NCBI GenBank assembly: GCA_964439625.1
Contig: CAYTPI010000004.1
Location: 62,001-126,000, forward strand
Length of the DNA: 64,000 nucleotides
Direction: 5' to 3'
DNA from: CAYTPI01 sp964439625
Lineage (GTDB): Bacteria > Chloroflexota > Anaerolineae > Aggregatilineales > UBA3940
Position numbers and translations under genes: made by a program. Below, piece by piece: positions 35,219 to 43,231 of this stretch. Positions within the stretch are counted from its first letter, which is position 1. Each line of letters begins with the position of its first letter. A model generated the notes under the pieces. The model was not told the DNA's origin. It saw only the letters and a list, made by a program, of their open reading frames with translations, and did no database searches.

Positions 35219-35629
35219 ATGAGCTACTCAATTGGCGTTTACCTGCCACACAACGGACGGACTCTGCCGGGTAACCCCGAGGATTTGCTGCTGTATCTTG
35301 AGCAGCTCCGACAGACGTATTGTATTTACGAGAAACCACTCGGTGACGATCTGCAAGTGGCAATGTTCTGGTCTGGGGTCGCCAACGAACTCGGTTTGCC
35401 ATACATTGCTTCGATGCACCAACATGGCTTGGTTGTTTCTGGCAGTGAGCTTCACGTTTTGCGGCAAGAATTGGATATCCTTGAAGATTATTGGTGTAGC
35501 AGTGAACTATCCGCTTTAGCCGACTACTCTCTTGATGACCCCCTTGCTGACCTGCTTGAGCGCCTTAACGATCTACGAGACGCGATTGATGTTGCTGAGG
35601 TCAACCAATCTGAGTTGATCGTTATTTAA
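35219..35629 (+). CDS. Hypothetical small acidic protein
   Basis: A 136-residue acidic soluble protein with no known motif. The first half is mixed alpha/beta ('YSIGVYLPHNGR', 'LGLPYIASMHQHGLVVSG'); the second half is helical and Leu-rich ('LADLLERLNDLRDAIDV'). Its size and acidity are like those of many immunity or antitoxin proteins, but no partner is seen. There is no Shine-Dalgarno site. A possible promoter is TTGACA at 35153 with CACAAT 17 bases later. Confidence 0.6.
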   Translation: MSYSIGVYLPHNGRTLPGNPEDLLLYLEQLRQTYCIYEKPLGDDLQVAMFWSGVANELGLPYIASMHQHGLVVSGSELHVLRQELDILEDYWCSSELSALADYSLDDPLADLLERLNDLRDAIDVAEVNQSELIVI

Positions 35630-35755
35630 GCATGTGACGATGCAGCACCTCACAATGTCTATCGAAGTTAGAGACCTAATTCTGAAATCATTTACAATCT
35701 AATATAGTGGCGTTTCTGCGTCACTACCACAACTTAACTCATCCCGGAGGCCACA

Positions 35756-36163
35756 ATGACAAAGTCATATGATGAACTGATGAAGATACTGGAAGAGAAG
35801 GGCGAGATACCAGACGCGGATGCGAAGAAGATCATTGAGGCCAATGGCCCATTGACGGACGATGAAAAGAAGTCGATGGCAGCAGCAATTAAAATGCGTA
35901 AGCTGTTGAAATCTGACAGTGAATCTGCTGACAAGAAGCCCATGGAAGCTGAGAAAGACGCTGAGAAAAAAGCTGCGGCTAAGAAAGACGATAGCAAAGA
36001 GACTAAGGCCGACGACAAAAACACCGAGGAAAAGAAGGCCGATGCAGACGAAGAGGTGACGATGGAAGCCTACATTAGCGCGCTGAGCGTGTTGGACTCC
36101 GAAGATGCCTCTGAGGAGGAAAAGAAGGCTGCGGAAAAGATTAAGGCCAAGTTTGAGAGCTAA
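35756..36163 (+). CDS. Charged Lys/Glu/Asp/Ala-rich protein
   Basis: A 135-residue protein with two ordered ends and a charged middle. Residues 1-60 are helical ('SYDELMKILEEKG', 'LTDDEKKSMAAAIKM'). Residues 60-105 are almost only Lys, Glu, Asp and Ala, a likely disordered or single-helix linker. The C-terminus repeats a helix ('ALSVLDSEDASEEEKKAAEKI'). A strong GGAGG lies 6 bases before the ATG, and a terminator follows, so it is probably well expressed as a single gene. The function is unknown; a nucleic-acid or stress-related role is only suggested by composition. Confidence 0.7.
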   Translation: MTKSYDELMKILEEKGEIPDADAKKIIEANGPLTDDEKKSMAAAIKMRKLLKSDSESADKKPMEAEKDAEKKAAAKKDDSKETKADDKNTEEKKADADEEVTMEAYISALSVLDSEDASEEEKKAAEKIKAKFES

Positions 36164-36252
36164 TGTTTGACCACTAAAGATAGTCTAAAGCGATAGACAG
36201 CCTGATGTGCTCATCCCTGGGGTTTAGAAACCTATAGAATAAAAACTACGAA

Positions 36253-36279
36253 GGGGCCTCGTACTTTGCGAGGCTTTTT
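36253..36279 (+). terminator. Intrinsic terminator
   Basis: GCCTCG / CGAGGC, a 6-bp GC-rich stem with a 7-base loop, runs into T5 at 36275-36279. It ends the transcript of the charged protein. Confidence 0.8.
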
Positions 36280-36371
36280 AATTTTACGCATATGTTTCTT
36301 TGATCTATTTTTTACGCTGTCGTCGGATACTAATAGCGTAAGTTCTTGAGTAATTCATTAGGAGAAGTAAA

Positions 36372-36833
36372 ATGGCTTACAATATTAAACCGTATCGTGA
36401 AGATGATGCTTTCAGCCAGATCGATCGTATTTTTGACCGGATGCGTCGCAGCATGTTGGCACCATATACTGGTGACGACGCATTCCTAGCTGGTGAAAAC
36501 GGCGGCTTCTCACTGGATATTAGTGAGAACGAAGGAGAAGTCACCGTCGAAGCCGCTTTACCCGGCGTTAAGAATGAGCAGATTGACGTTCGGGTTGAAG
36601 ACAACGTCCTGACGATTGCAACGGAAGCGCGCAATGAATTAGAAGAGCAGGACGAGGAACGCGGCTGGCACCGTCGTGAAATCCGTTATGGCAAGATGCA
36701 GCGCTCGGTGCGCCTGCCCGCCGAAGTCGATGCAGATGCAGCCGAGGCCAACCTTGTGGACGGCATTCTGCGGATTACACTGCCCAAGGTCAACCCGGTT
36801 CCGCCAAAGCGCATTATTATCAACCACAACTAA
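36372..36833 (+). CDS. Small heat shock protein, Hsp20/alpha-crystallin family
   Basis: A 153-residue chaperone. The alpha-crystallin domain covers about 45-150, with 'VEAALPGVKNEQIDVRVEDN', 'RRSIRYGKMQRSVRLP'-like strands and the hallmark 'DGILRITLPK'. The N-terminal part has the usual 'FDRMRRSML'. It holds unfolded proteins in an ATP-independent way. AGGAGA lies 6 bases before the ATG. The AT-rich upstream region has no CIRCE element. It follows a terminator, and a hairpin follows it, so it is monocistronic. Confidence 0.92.
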   Translation: MAYNIKPYREDDAFSQIDRIFDRMRRSMLAPYTGDDAFLAGENGGFSLDISENEGEVTVEAALPGVKNEQIDVRVEDNVLTIATEARNELEEQDEERGWHRREIRYGKMQRSVRLPAEVDADAAEANLVDGILRITLPKVNPVPPKRIIINHN

Positions 36834-36846
36834 GCTCCACATAAAA

Positions 36847-36880
36847 TCACAAAGGGGTCGGGCAGCCGGCCCTTTTGTGA
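36847..36880 (+). terminator. Hairpin after the Hsp20 gene
   Basis: TCACAAAGGGG and CCCTTTTGTGA pair around a GC-rich centre, a long imperfect stem. It lacks a separate T tail, so it may protect the 3' end as much as terminate. Confidence 0.5.
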
Positions 36881-36970
36881 CTCCGCAATCAGTTGGTACC
36901 ATCAGCGCTGGTTATTTTCTCGACAGTCAGGCGGATACCGGATGGATACAGCAACCACTGAGCCAAACTT

Positions 36971-37348
36971 ATGGCGGGCGACGCATCGAACAGACGATGG
37001 GTTGGAACAGCACTCTGTGTCTTGATTGTGACGGTTTGGTGGCCCATCGCTGATGTCTATTCGGTTTACCGGCGGCAGTTGTACGAGGCGGGCGAGCTGT
37101 GGCAAAACATCGATTGGTTGTTGATCGGAAGCTGGGTGCTGATGACTTTGCTGTTGATGCGCAACGCTGACCTGCGCCATAATCTGCCGATTATCGTTGT
37201 CTGCCTCATTGGGGGGCTGGTGATCGAGGCGTGGGGTACGCAGACGGAACTGTGGGTCTACTTCACGCGGGAACGCCAGCCATTGTGGATCATCCTGGCG
37301 TGGCCCGCTGCTGGTCTCTCTATTGATCGCTTGGTGCGGATGCTCTGA
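36971..37348 (+). CDS. Membrane protein, first half of a possible split gene
   Basis: A 125-residue protein with about four helices ('LCVLIVTVWWPIADVY', 'LLIGSWVLMTLLLM', 'IIVVCLIGGLVIEAWG', 'PLWIILAWPAAGLSIDRL'). Its end is homologous to the end of the next small gene: 'EAWGTQTELWVYFTRERQPLWIILAW' against 'EYWGTTRFCCAHYTKQTPPLFAVLAH'. Two such halves in one protein of about 250 residues would be a typical internal duplication. The TGA at 37346-37348 and a frame change separate them here. Confidence 0.6.
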   Translation: MAGDASNRRWVGTALCVLIVTVWWPIADVYSVYRRQLYEAGELWQNIDWLLIGSWVLMTLLLMRNADLRHNLPIIVVCLIGGLVIEAWGTQTELWVYFTRERQPLWIILAWPAAGLSIDRLVRML

Positions 37349-37410
37349 CCCCACGTGCAGCGCTATAATCACAAGCCCTCTATTGGAGCGTATTTCCACT
37401 GTTTCTGGTC

Positions 37411-37740
37411 GTGATAGTGCGCTTCGTCGCGCCGACGCTCGATAAATCGCTGACGATTGGCGCCCTCACAGTGACGGCCTTTCTACTGCTGGCGCCACGC
37501 AACTATCGCCCCACGATGTTGTTGACCTTCGCTGCTGGGATAGGACAGGGATTTTTCCTTGAGTATTGGGGTACAACGCGCTTCTGCTGCGCGCACTACA
37601 CCAAGCAGACACCACCCTTGTTCGCAGTGCTGGCACATGGCCTCGCAGCGGTTGCTTTTTGGCGGGTGACGTCGACAATGCTGCTTTTTCTTGAGCCCTT
37701 CGGGGTGACGTGGTTTGCGTACCAACGCGCACCAGACTAG
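37411..37740 (+). CDS. Membrane protein, second half of a possible split gene
   Basis: The frame is open from 37369, and the codons before the GTG at 37411 encode a hydrophobic helix ('YWSVFPLFLVVIV') that belongs to the protein, so the true start is earlier or the gene is the 3' half of 36971-37348. Seen from the GTG it has 109 residues, three helices and the repeat 'EYWGTTRFCCAHYT'. A GGAG at 37385 could serve a CTG start at 37399, but that is unusual. A TATAAT at 37363 may be chance. The function is unknown. Confidence 0.5.
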   Translation: MIVRFVAPTLDKSLTIGALTVTAFLLLAPRNYRPTMLLTFAAGIGQGFFLEYWGTTRFCCAHYTKQTPPLFAVLAHGLAAVAFWRVTSTMLLFLEPFGVTWFAYQRAPD

Positions 37741-37754
37741 GCGCTAGCAACGGA

Positions 37755-38195
37755 TTAGCTGTTGCCAGCGCCTAGTTGGCTAAGCATCCCACGAATGCCA
37801 GCGCTGCTGTCATCGATCATCTCAATGGCCTCGATCTTGCCATCGCGCAGGGTGACGTAGGCTTCGCACGGGTCTACATCAATTTCAGTACCGCTAGCAG
37901 GCAGCAGCGGGACGCCCATCGGTGTTAAATTGAGGGTGCCAGTATGGGTGCCCGTCAGCTTGGCCTGACCCACCACGCGATTATGGGAGTCTAGATGCCA
38001 ATCCGTCATGTTGAAGGAAAAGTCGGGCAGGGCTTCGTTGATCATACGGTGCATGCCGAGCCATTCGGGGCCGCTTAGTGAGTCAGCGACCGGGCCGGAG
38101 AAGGTGAAGTCATCGGTCAGCAATTCTGCCGCCTCGATGAAATCTCCCCGTTCGATGTATGTCCAAACCAGCACGGCTGGGTGTGTATCGTCCAT
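37755..38195 (-). CDS. NTF2-like/SnoaL-like protein
   Basis: A 146-residue protein of the cone-shaped NTF2-like fold: the first helix with 'YIERGDFIEAAELLTDDFTF', the 'MHRMINEALPDFSF' helix, and four long strands ending 'YVTLRDGKIEAIEMID'. The ATG at 38195 has AAGGA about 10 bases upstream; the longer frame adds an atypical leader. Relatives are polyketide cyclases, ester cyclases and delta-5-ketosteroid isomerases, or ligand-binding proteins. The substrate cannot be read. The gene follows the excalibur lipoprotein by 25 bases, so they may be cotranscribed. Confidence 0.75.
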   Translation of the reverse strand: MDDTHPAVLVWTYIERGDFIEAAELLTDDFTFSGPVADSLSGPEWLGMHRMINEALPDFSFNMTDWHLDSHNRVVGQAKLTGTHTGTLNLTPMGVPLLPASGTEIDVDPCEAYVTLRDGKIEAIEMIDDSSAGIRGMLSQLGAGNS

Positions 38196-38220
38196 CAGTA
38201 TTCTGTCCTTAGCAGGTGCT

Positions 38221-38745
38221 TTAGGTGCACAGTTCCTCGCAGGGAATGCCATCGTCGTTCGTATCTAGGTTGGTGAACTCAGCCGGGCAGGCCTGTATGT
38301 AGTTAAAAACCTCTGTACAACTGTCAAAGGCGGCACAGCTAAACCCGCCACAAGCGGGTATCCCCGCCGACACATCAGGGTCGGGGTCGGGGCTGGTATC
38401 CCGGTTTGCGGACGGGGCCGAGTCGCCGAAGGTTATCGATGTAGGCGGTGGGCTGGTTGGCGTGGCTGGCAGCGGCGTCAGGTTGCGCGGCGTGACGACA
38501 GGGTTTGTCGTCGGCAGCGGTGTCCTCGTCGATTGCGGCAGTGGTGTGCTGGTTGGGGCATTTGGTTCTGGCGTAAACGTCGCAACGAGCAGCGCTGGCT
38601 GTTCGCTCGGCTCCGGCAGACTCAGCGGTTCGGCCTGTGGCGCAGCAGGGGGTGCCCCAGCAGCGCAGGCCATCATCGCCAACATGAGTGCTGCGGTCGC
38701 AATGAGCCACCCCTTATGGATGCGTATTGTGCCATGCCCTATCAT
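38221..38745 (-). CDS. Lipoprotein with C-terminal excalibur-type calcium-binding motif
   Basis: A 174-residue protein with a signal sequence and a lipobox-like 'AMMAC' (Cys27). A long Pro/Thr/Ser-rich linker spans about 30-125. The C-terminus has paired Cys ('ACGGFSCAAFDSC', 'IQACPAEF') and the excalibur signature 'DTNDDGIPCEELC', an EF-hand-like loop. It should sit outside the membrane and bind calcium. Such domains often accompany nucleases or surface proteins; here it is alone. It is probably the first gene of a pair with the NTF2-like gene. Confidence 0.75.
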   Translation of the reverse strand: MIGHGTIRIHKGWLIATAALMLAMMACAAGAPPAAPQAEPLSLPEPSEQPALLVATFTPEPNAPTSTPLPQSTRTPLPTTNPVVTPRNLTPLPATPTSPPPTSITFGDSAPSANRDTSPDPDPDVSAGIPACGGFSCAAFDSCTEVFNYIQACPAEFTNLDTNDDGIPCEELCT

Positions 38746-38829
38746 TGATGCACCTTCAGTATCTCTCTTGTACTGGTATGGATTGTGCCGCCGATAAGGT
38801 GCGAAGGCAAGTTTGCGGGCTTCGCTAGG

Positions 38830-40149
38830 CTAATCTGCGCTGAGCTTGAGTGCCTCCTCGCCGTCGGCTCCTCCGAAACGTGCAAAGACTTTCTCGGGGA
38901 GTTCATCAATGATGCGCAGCTTGCGCTCGAACAGCAAATAGTCAAAGCCCCAGTTTAGCATTACGACTAAGCGATTCTGGAACCCGATTAAGTAGAAGAT
39001 GTGGACAAATAACCACACCAGCCAGGCAATAACGCTGTTGAAGTTCATGCCGGCAACTTCGGCGACGGCTTTACCTCGACCAATTACAGCCATCTGGCCT
39101 TTGTCAAAGTAGCGGAATGGTTTGCTAGCTGCGCCCTTTACTTGTTTAATGATGTGCTTACCAGCATATTCACCCATCTGCATCGCCGTCTGCGCTACCC
39201 CTGGTAGCGGTTTGCCGTCTTGTTCGAGATAGGTCAGGTCGCCGATGGCATAGACGTTATCATGCTCGGGAACCGTCAGGTTAGTGTTCACTGGAATGCG
39301 CCCCCCACGCTGTTTCTCAACTTGGATGGCGTTGGCGAGTGGAGAGGCTTTGACCCCAGCGGCCCACAGAACAGTCTGCGTGCGGATGACTTCGCCAGTC
39401 TTCAAGTAAACAGCATGTTCGTCGGCGCTGGTGACCAGCGTGTCGGTCAGCACCTCAACGCCCATTTTCTCTAGGCGACGCTGAGTATACTTCTGTGAGG
39501 GTGAGGAGAAAGGCGGCAAAACATTATCGCGCCCCTCTAGCAGTTTGATCGAGATTTCATCGCGAGAGATATCATCGCGGTGATAGTCCTTCTCGAGTAC
39601 CAAGTTGACCAACTCAGCCAGTGCGCCAGAAAACTCAACCCCTGTAGGGCCTGCACCAACCACAACAAATGTCAGAAGTTCACAGCGCTCTTCTGGGGCG
39701 ACTTCCTGTGAAGCCCGCTCGAACATGGTCAGAATTTGGTTCCGTAAATCCACAGAGTCTTCTAACCGCTTCAGGTCGAATGCACGCTCTTTGAGCTTGT
39801 CGTTGCCAAAGTAGTTCGTCACGGCACCGGCAGCGAGAATGAGATAATCGTAGCTGTAATTCCCACCGATGGTGTTCACCATCTGGCTGTCTGTATCGAT
39901 GCCAGTTACTTCAGCTAGTACAAAACGAACATTGCGCCAGTTTTGGATGATGTTGCGAATTGGGTGGGCAATGGCTTCTTTATTTTGGCTAGCCGTCGCT
40001 ACCTGGTACAGCAGTGGTTGAAACAGATGATAGTTGTTGCGGTCAATTAATAATACGTCAATCTCTGGCCTGTTACGTAAGGCGCGTGCCGCTTGAATGC
40101 CACCAAAGCCCGCTCCTATAATCACAACACGTGTTTGCTTCGCTATCAT
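38830..40149 (-). CDS. ndh: Type II NADH:quinone oxidoreductase (NDH-2)
   Basis: A 439-residue flavoprotein. The ATG at 40149 puts the FAD motif 'VVIIGAGFGGIQAARAL' at the very N-terminus, as usual; in-frame ATGs farther upstream are less likely. The NADH-binding motif is 'FVVVGAGPTGVEFSGAL'. 'YAIGDLTYL' closes the FAD site, and 'PGVAQTAMQMG' is the quinone-site region. The C-terminus has the amphipathic membrane helix region ('LVWLFVHIFYLIGFQNRL'). It passes electrons from NADH to quinone without pumping protons. The upstream region has a perfect 18-bp palindrome next to a TATAAT box, so it may be under a specific repressor. Confidence 0.9.
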   Translation of the reverse strand: MIAKQTRVVIIGAGFGGIQAARALRNRPEIDVLLIDRNNYHLFQPLLYQVATASQNKEAIAHPIRNIIQNWRNVRFVLAEVTGIDTDSQMVNTIGGNYSYDYLILAAGAVTNYFGNDKLKERAFDLKRLEDSVDLRNQILTMFERASQEVAPEERCELLTFVVVGAGPTGVEFSGALAELVNLVLEKDYHRDDISRDEISIKLLEGRDNVLPPFSSPSQKYTQRRLEKMGVEVLTDTLVTSADEHAVYLKTGEVIRTQTVLWAAGVKASPLANAIQVEKQRGGRIPVNTNLTVPEHDNVYAIGDLTYLEQDGKPLPGVAQTAMQMGEYAGKHIIKQVKGAASKPFRYFDKGQMAVIGRGKAVAEVAGMNFNSVIAWLVWLFVHIFYLIGFQNRLVVMLNWGFDYLLFERKLRIIDELPEKVFARFGGADGEEALKLSAD

Positions 40150-40220
40150 CTTCTTATACCTTGAAATACTTAAGTTACTAGTTTCGAACATATCATCATG
40201 TGCAGCCAATTGCAATTGAA

Positions 40221-40248
40221 ATTATATATCATTCAAAATATTTTGAAT
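40221..40248 (-). promoter_or_regulatory. -10 box and 18-bp palindrome upstream of ndh
   Basis: TATAAT on the minus strand (40221-40226) is preceded by the perfect palindrome ATTCAAAATATTTTGAAT (40231-40248), which covers the place of the spacer and -35 box. This is a likely operator. The region is shared with the divergent metal-dependent hydrolase gene. Confidence 0.5.
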
Positions 40249-40361
40249 TTTATGAAATATCAAGCTGGCTGCTGATCATATGAAAGTCATCTCGATAAGA
40301 AGCTTCGATCAATGCTATGATTGGGTTGCTTGACTATCCAACAACTACACAGGAGAACTTA

Positions 40362-41045
40362 ATGGCATATAAGATAACCTGGCTCGGTCATGGCTCATTC
40401 CAGATGGAAATCGGTGACCATACAATTTTGCTTGATCCTTTTCTCGATGATAATCCAGTAGCAACCGTCAGCGCCGCTGACATGAACCCAGATTTTATCC
40501 TATTGTCTCATGGTCACGTTGATCACGTTGCAGATGTTGTACCGATTGCGAAACGCACCGGCTGCCAGGTGATTACCAATGTGGAGATTCAGGGTTGGCT
40601 GACAAACCAAGGCTTGGAAAATGTCACTGGGCACCAGCCGGGTGCAACCGCTCAGTATGATTTTGCTGAGCTTGAATTTACCCAAGCCATCCATGGGTCT
40701 GGCCTGCCAGATGGCAGCTACGGTGGCCTGGCGATGGGAATTATCGTCAAAGCTGAGGGTAAGCAGGTCTACTTTGCATGTGATACAGCGCTTTTCATGG
40801 ATATGCGGCTCTATGCTGACTACGGCTTGGAGGCGGCCTTTTTGCCCATTGGTGACTACTTCACCATGGGGCCAGATGCTGCATTGAAAGCCGTTAACTT
40901 TGTGAAGCCAAAGTTGGCGCTGCCTGCACACTACAATACCTTCCCACCGATTGAGCAAGATGGCGCGGCGTGGGCTGCTCGCGTTAGTGCAGAAACCAAG
41001 GCGGAAGGTCGTGAGTTGGCAGTCAATGAGACCCTCGAGGTCTAG
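40362..41045 (+). CDS. UPF0173 metal-dependent hydrolase (metallo-beta-lactamase fold)
   Basis: A 227-residue protein starting at the ATG with GGAG 8 bases upstream. The MBL-fold ligands are seen: 'LSHGHVDHVAD' (HxHxDH type), a later His in 'AIHGSG', Asp in 'FACDTALF', and the final His in 'ALPAHYNTF'. 'ITWLGHGSFQ' opens the protein as in all UPF0173 members. They are related to L-ascorbate-6-phosphate lactonase (UlaG), but the substrate of this branch is unknown. It is transcribed away from ndh from a shared control region. Confidence 0.9.
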   Translation: MAYKITWLGHGSFQMEIGDHTILLDPFLDDNPVATVSAADMNPDFILLSHGHVDHVADVVPIAKRTGCQVITNVEIQGWLTNQGLENVTGHQPGATAQYDFAELEFTQAIHGSGLPDGSYGGLAMGIIVKAEGKQVYFACDTALFMDMRLYADYGLEAAFLPIGDYFTMGPDAALKAVNFVKPKLALPAHYNTFPPIEQDGAAWAARVSAETKAEGRELAVNETLEV

Positions 41046-41066
41046 AAGGCGCACTCGGTAAGAATC

Positions 41067-41099
41067 AAAAACAGCGGTCGTAAAAGGCTGCTGTTTTTT
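41067..41099. terminator. Bidirectional terminator
   Basis: AAAAACAGC / GCTGTTTTT pairs over 9 bp with a 14-base loop between two convergent genes. The T6 run serves the plus strand and the A5 run serves the minus strand. Confidence 0.75.
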
Positions 41100-41110
41100 G
41101 ATTACGAGAT

Positions 41111-41464
41111 TTAGCTGAGCGCAGTCACTGCATCGTCAATGGTGGGGTAGAGCCAGATCAGCTCGCCAAGGCCAATCAGGTCGAACACTTCAGCGACGAC
41201 TGGTGTAGCCCCCGCCAACACGAGCTTGCCATTCTTATAACGGGCGGCGCGGGCTGCTGAAACAAAGAGGGCAATAGCCGCGCTGCCAGCAAAAGTAACT
41301 TTCGACAGATCGACAAGAATGGTGCGCGCTCCGTGCGTTTCGATCACCCCATTAAAAGGCTCTCTGATCTGGCGGATACCATATTCATCCAGTTCCCCGG
41401 CAATTGATACGGTGACCAGCTTCTCGCTAGTTTCTTCTGACAAAATAGTTGTCTCGTTAGACAT
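41111..41464 (-). CDS. STAS-domain protein (anti-sigma factor antagonist-like), copy 2
   Basis: A 117-residue single STAS domain: 'LVTVSIAGELDEYGI', 'ILVDLSKVTFAGSAAIALF', and the last helix 'EVFDLIGLGELIWLYP'. The phospho-acceptor loop is 'FAGSAAI', with Ser in place. Such proteins bind a serine kinase anti-sigma factor and are released by phosphorylation. Neither the kinase nor a sigma factor is in the window. It is 20 bases after its paralogue, so the two are in one operon with a strong promoter. Confidence 0.85.
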   Translation of the reverse strand: MSNETTILSEETSEKLVTVSIAGELDEYGIRQIREPFNGVIETHGARTILVDLSKVTFAGSAAIALFVSAARAARYKNGKLVLAGATPVVAEVFDLIGLGELIWLYPTIDDAVTALS

Positions 41465-41484
41465 ATCTTCTACCTGACTTGTCG

Positions 41485-41838
41485 CTAGCCTCCAAGGGCC
41501 GCAACAGCATCATCGACGGTGTTGTAGAAATTGAATAAATCATCAAACCCGATCAAGCGTAGGGATTCGTAAACACGCTCCTCAACCCCTGCCAAGACGA
41601 CTGTTGCCCCACGTTGTTGGAGCGCTTTTCCCCGTACAAGTAACATCGCCATCCCTGCTGAAGAGACAAATTCAACGTTCGCCAAGTTGAGAATAGCCTT
41701 GTTAGTCGCACTTTGTAGCGCGTTTGTCAAGCTCCCTTCAATCTGATGTTTGCCCATTGAGTCAAGATCACCATGGATTGTGACAAGTGTTATCCCAGAT
41801 GGTAGGTCGTCAGTGGTAAGGGTAGTTGGGTTTTCCAT
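41485..41838 (-). CDS. STAS-domain protein (anti-sigma factor antagonist-like), copy 1
   Basis: A 117-residue STAS domain with 'GITLVTIHGDLDSMGK', 'KAILNLANVEFVSSAGMAMLL' and 'LIGFDDLFNFYNTVDDAV'. The acceptor loop 'VSSAGM' keeps the usual Ser-Ser/Ala-Gly form. AGGAG precedes the ATG. It is paralogous to the downstream copy; two antagonists in one operon suggest two inputs to one switch, or binding to each other (inference). Cytosolic. Confidence 0.88.
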   Translation of the reverse strand: MENPTTLTTDDLPSGITLVTIHGDLDSMGKHQIEGSLTNALQSATNKAILNLANVEFVSSAGMAMLLVRGKALQQRGATVVLAGVEERVYESLRLIGFDDLFNFYNTVDDAVAALGG

Positions 41839-41893
41839 AGGCAGATGCTCCTCTTGTTGGGCGCCTCAAACGAACCCTATTGTAATAACTGTT

Positions 41894-41921
41894 AGTATAT
41901 TACCGTAGAGAAGATTGTCAA
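41894..41921 (-). promoter_or_regulatory. Promoter of the STAS operon
   Basis: Minus strand TTGACA (41916-41921), 16 bases, TATACT (41894-41899). Start near 41887 gives a leader of about 50 bases. An imperfect inverted repeat (41946-41955 with 41965-41974, 9 of 10 pairs) lies just upstream. Confidence 0.65.
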
Positions 41922-42031
41922 TTTGTGAATTAATAAAATATTTAACTAAAAGTTAACCCTAAAATAACCTTTAGTCCACATCAAGTTATTTCATAACAGA
42001 AATATTACAATTGACTAAATTTGCAGCAATC

Positions 42032-42045
42032 TTCACAATTGTGAA
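42032..42045. promoter_or_regulatory. 14-bp palindrome, possible operator
   Basis: TTCACAATTGTGAA is a perfect palindrome in the AT-rich divergent region before the small gene at 42115. Its half-site end TTCA...TGAA recalls the palindrome before ndh, with a different spacing. Confidence 0.35.
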
Positions 42046-42114
42046 ACAAATTGAGAAAAAATTTATGCTACAGTTATGTATCGGATTACTCAACATTAGT
42101 GAAAGGTATAGCCT

Positions 42115-42330
42115 ATGGCGTTCTATATTCCAGAGGTGACCGAGTTTGAGGAAGCCCGACGGGTGCTCCGGAAAACGCGGCGAGCGTGGAGGATTACTGC
42201 GCTCTACCTCGAACATGCAACCACTGCTGGGTCTGCGCCAGCGATCATTGATGAGTTTTCAGCATTGAGTAAAGCGACTTATAAAGACTTTCTGAAAGCT
42301 AAAGGCCATTATGACACCCTGCGACGCTGA
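42115..42330 (+). CDS. Small helical hypothetical protein
   Basis: A 71-residue, basic, all-helical protein ('EEARRVLRKTRRAWRITALYLEH' region and 'FSALSKATYKDFLKAKG'). There are no Cys and no membrane segment. AAAGG lies 8-9 bases before the ATG, and a strong terminator follows 17 bases after the stop, which supports a real monocistronic gene. No family is recognised. Confidence 0.65.
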   Translation: MAFYIPEVTEFEEARRVLRKTRRAWRITALYLEHATTAGSAPAIIDEFSALSKATYKDFLKAKGHYDTLRR

Positions 42331-42346
42331 TGCAGAGCCAGAATAG

Positions 42347-42386
42347 AAAGGCCCGCACCACAATTGGCGGCGGGCCTTTTGCTTTT
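42347..42386 (+). terminator. Intrinsic terminator
   Basis: AAAGGCCCGC / GCGGGCCTTT forms a perfect 10-bp stem with a 13-base loop, then TTTTGCTTTT. Confidence 0.85.
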
Positions 42387-42437
42387 AAACTACGTTTAGG
42401 GAAGAAGACAGCTTTCTTACTCCGCACATTGACCAGC

Positions 42438-42459
42438 GCATGCTTGGGCATGCTTGACA
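42438..42459 (+). promoter_or_regulatory. Direct repeat at a possible -35 element
   Basis: GCATGCTTG occurs twice one base apart (42438-42446, 42448-42456), and the second copy runs into TTGACA (42454-42459). No good -10 lies at 16-18 bases, so an activator site is possible. Confidence 0.3.
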
Positions 42460-42536
42460 CTTAACCATCACATTACATCGTCACGCTATATTCTATAAAC
42501 AACATAATTGAACGTCGCAGGGAGTCGCAGTTCAGC

Positions 42537-43121
42537 ATGAAAGCACAAAAGAAGGAAAATACATACGTCGCAAGACGTTATCAGGCCCCTGATGGGGCTG
42601 AAATGCTTGGCTACGCAGCCGTTTCCTATTTGGATAATCTTGTAAGCCACCAGGTAATCCCCATCTTTAAAAAATATGGCTATCGCTTTGAAGATTTCGC
42701 ACCGGATAAGTGGTATTCTTTACAATTTTTTTATGATATTGCCGCAGAAGCAAATCCTACTCAGGATTACATGTTAGATGTTGCCACCGGGAAATCCGCT
42801 GCCAATTTGTTACTTGAGTCTATAACTGACCCTGATGCAACCAGCTTCATTGAAATTTATATGAACTCGGTCTACACAAAAATCTACCGCAATCTACCTG
42901 ACGGATACGGCTTGCGCTTCAAAAAATTGGCTGAAGGACACTACCAAATCACAAATAATACCGCGGGGGCAAATGCTGGCGTTTATGGTTTCTTGTGGGA
43001 GAGTTTGCGTCGGCTGACTGAGAACCACTTCACTATTGAAGTGGTTGAGGGCAGTGATATCATGTCTGAATCACCGGTAACATTCGAAGTTACTTTTACA
43101 CAACCTAGTATCTCCCAATAA
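42537..43121 (+). CDS. Hypothetical soluble protein
   Basis: A 194-residue cytosolic protein, Tyr- and Phe-rich, with an N-terminal helical part ('AVSYLDNLVSHQVIPIFKKYG') and a C-terminal beta part ('HFTIEVVEGSDIMSESPVTFEVTF'). The middle 'FIEIYMNSVYTKIYRNLPDGYG' and 'GVYGFLWESLRRL' look like a conserved core. The arrangement faintly recalls heme-NO-binding or DUF2378 proteins, but no ligand His can be assigned. AGGGAG lies about 13 bases before the ATG. Unknown function. Confidence 0.65.
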   Translation: MKAQKKENTYVARRYQAPDGAEMLGYAAVSYLDNLVSHQVIPIFKKYGYRFEDFAPDKWYSLQFFYDIAAEANPTQDYMLDVATGKSAANLLLESITDPDATSFIEIYMNSVYTKIYRNLPDGYGLRFKKLAEGHYQITNNTAGANAGVYGFLWESLRRLTENHFTIEVVEGSDIMSESPVTFEVTFTQPSISQ

Positions 43122-43231
43122 ATTGTGTCAGCAAATTGTGGGAGATATCTAACCAAGCCCATTCCAAAATGAGCGTAGCGAATTGATGGGTAAGTTCTTA
43201 GTGTTTTACCGTATGTAATAGGCACGCAATT

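Noticed and set aside
36280..36371. CIRCE heat-shock operator before Hsp20
   Set aside because: No TTAGCACTC/GAGTGCTAA inverted repeat is present; a TTGATC...GATACT pair has a 20-base spacer, too long to call.
42032..42045. Rex-type redox operator
   Set aside because: The half-sites are in the opposite order (TTCACAA...TTGTGAA) to a Rex box.
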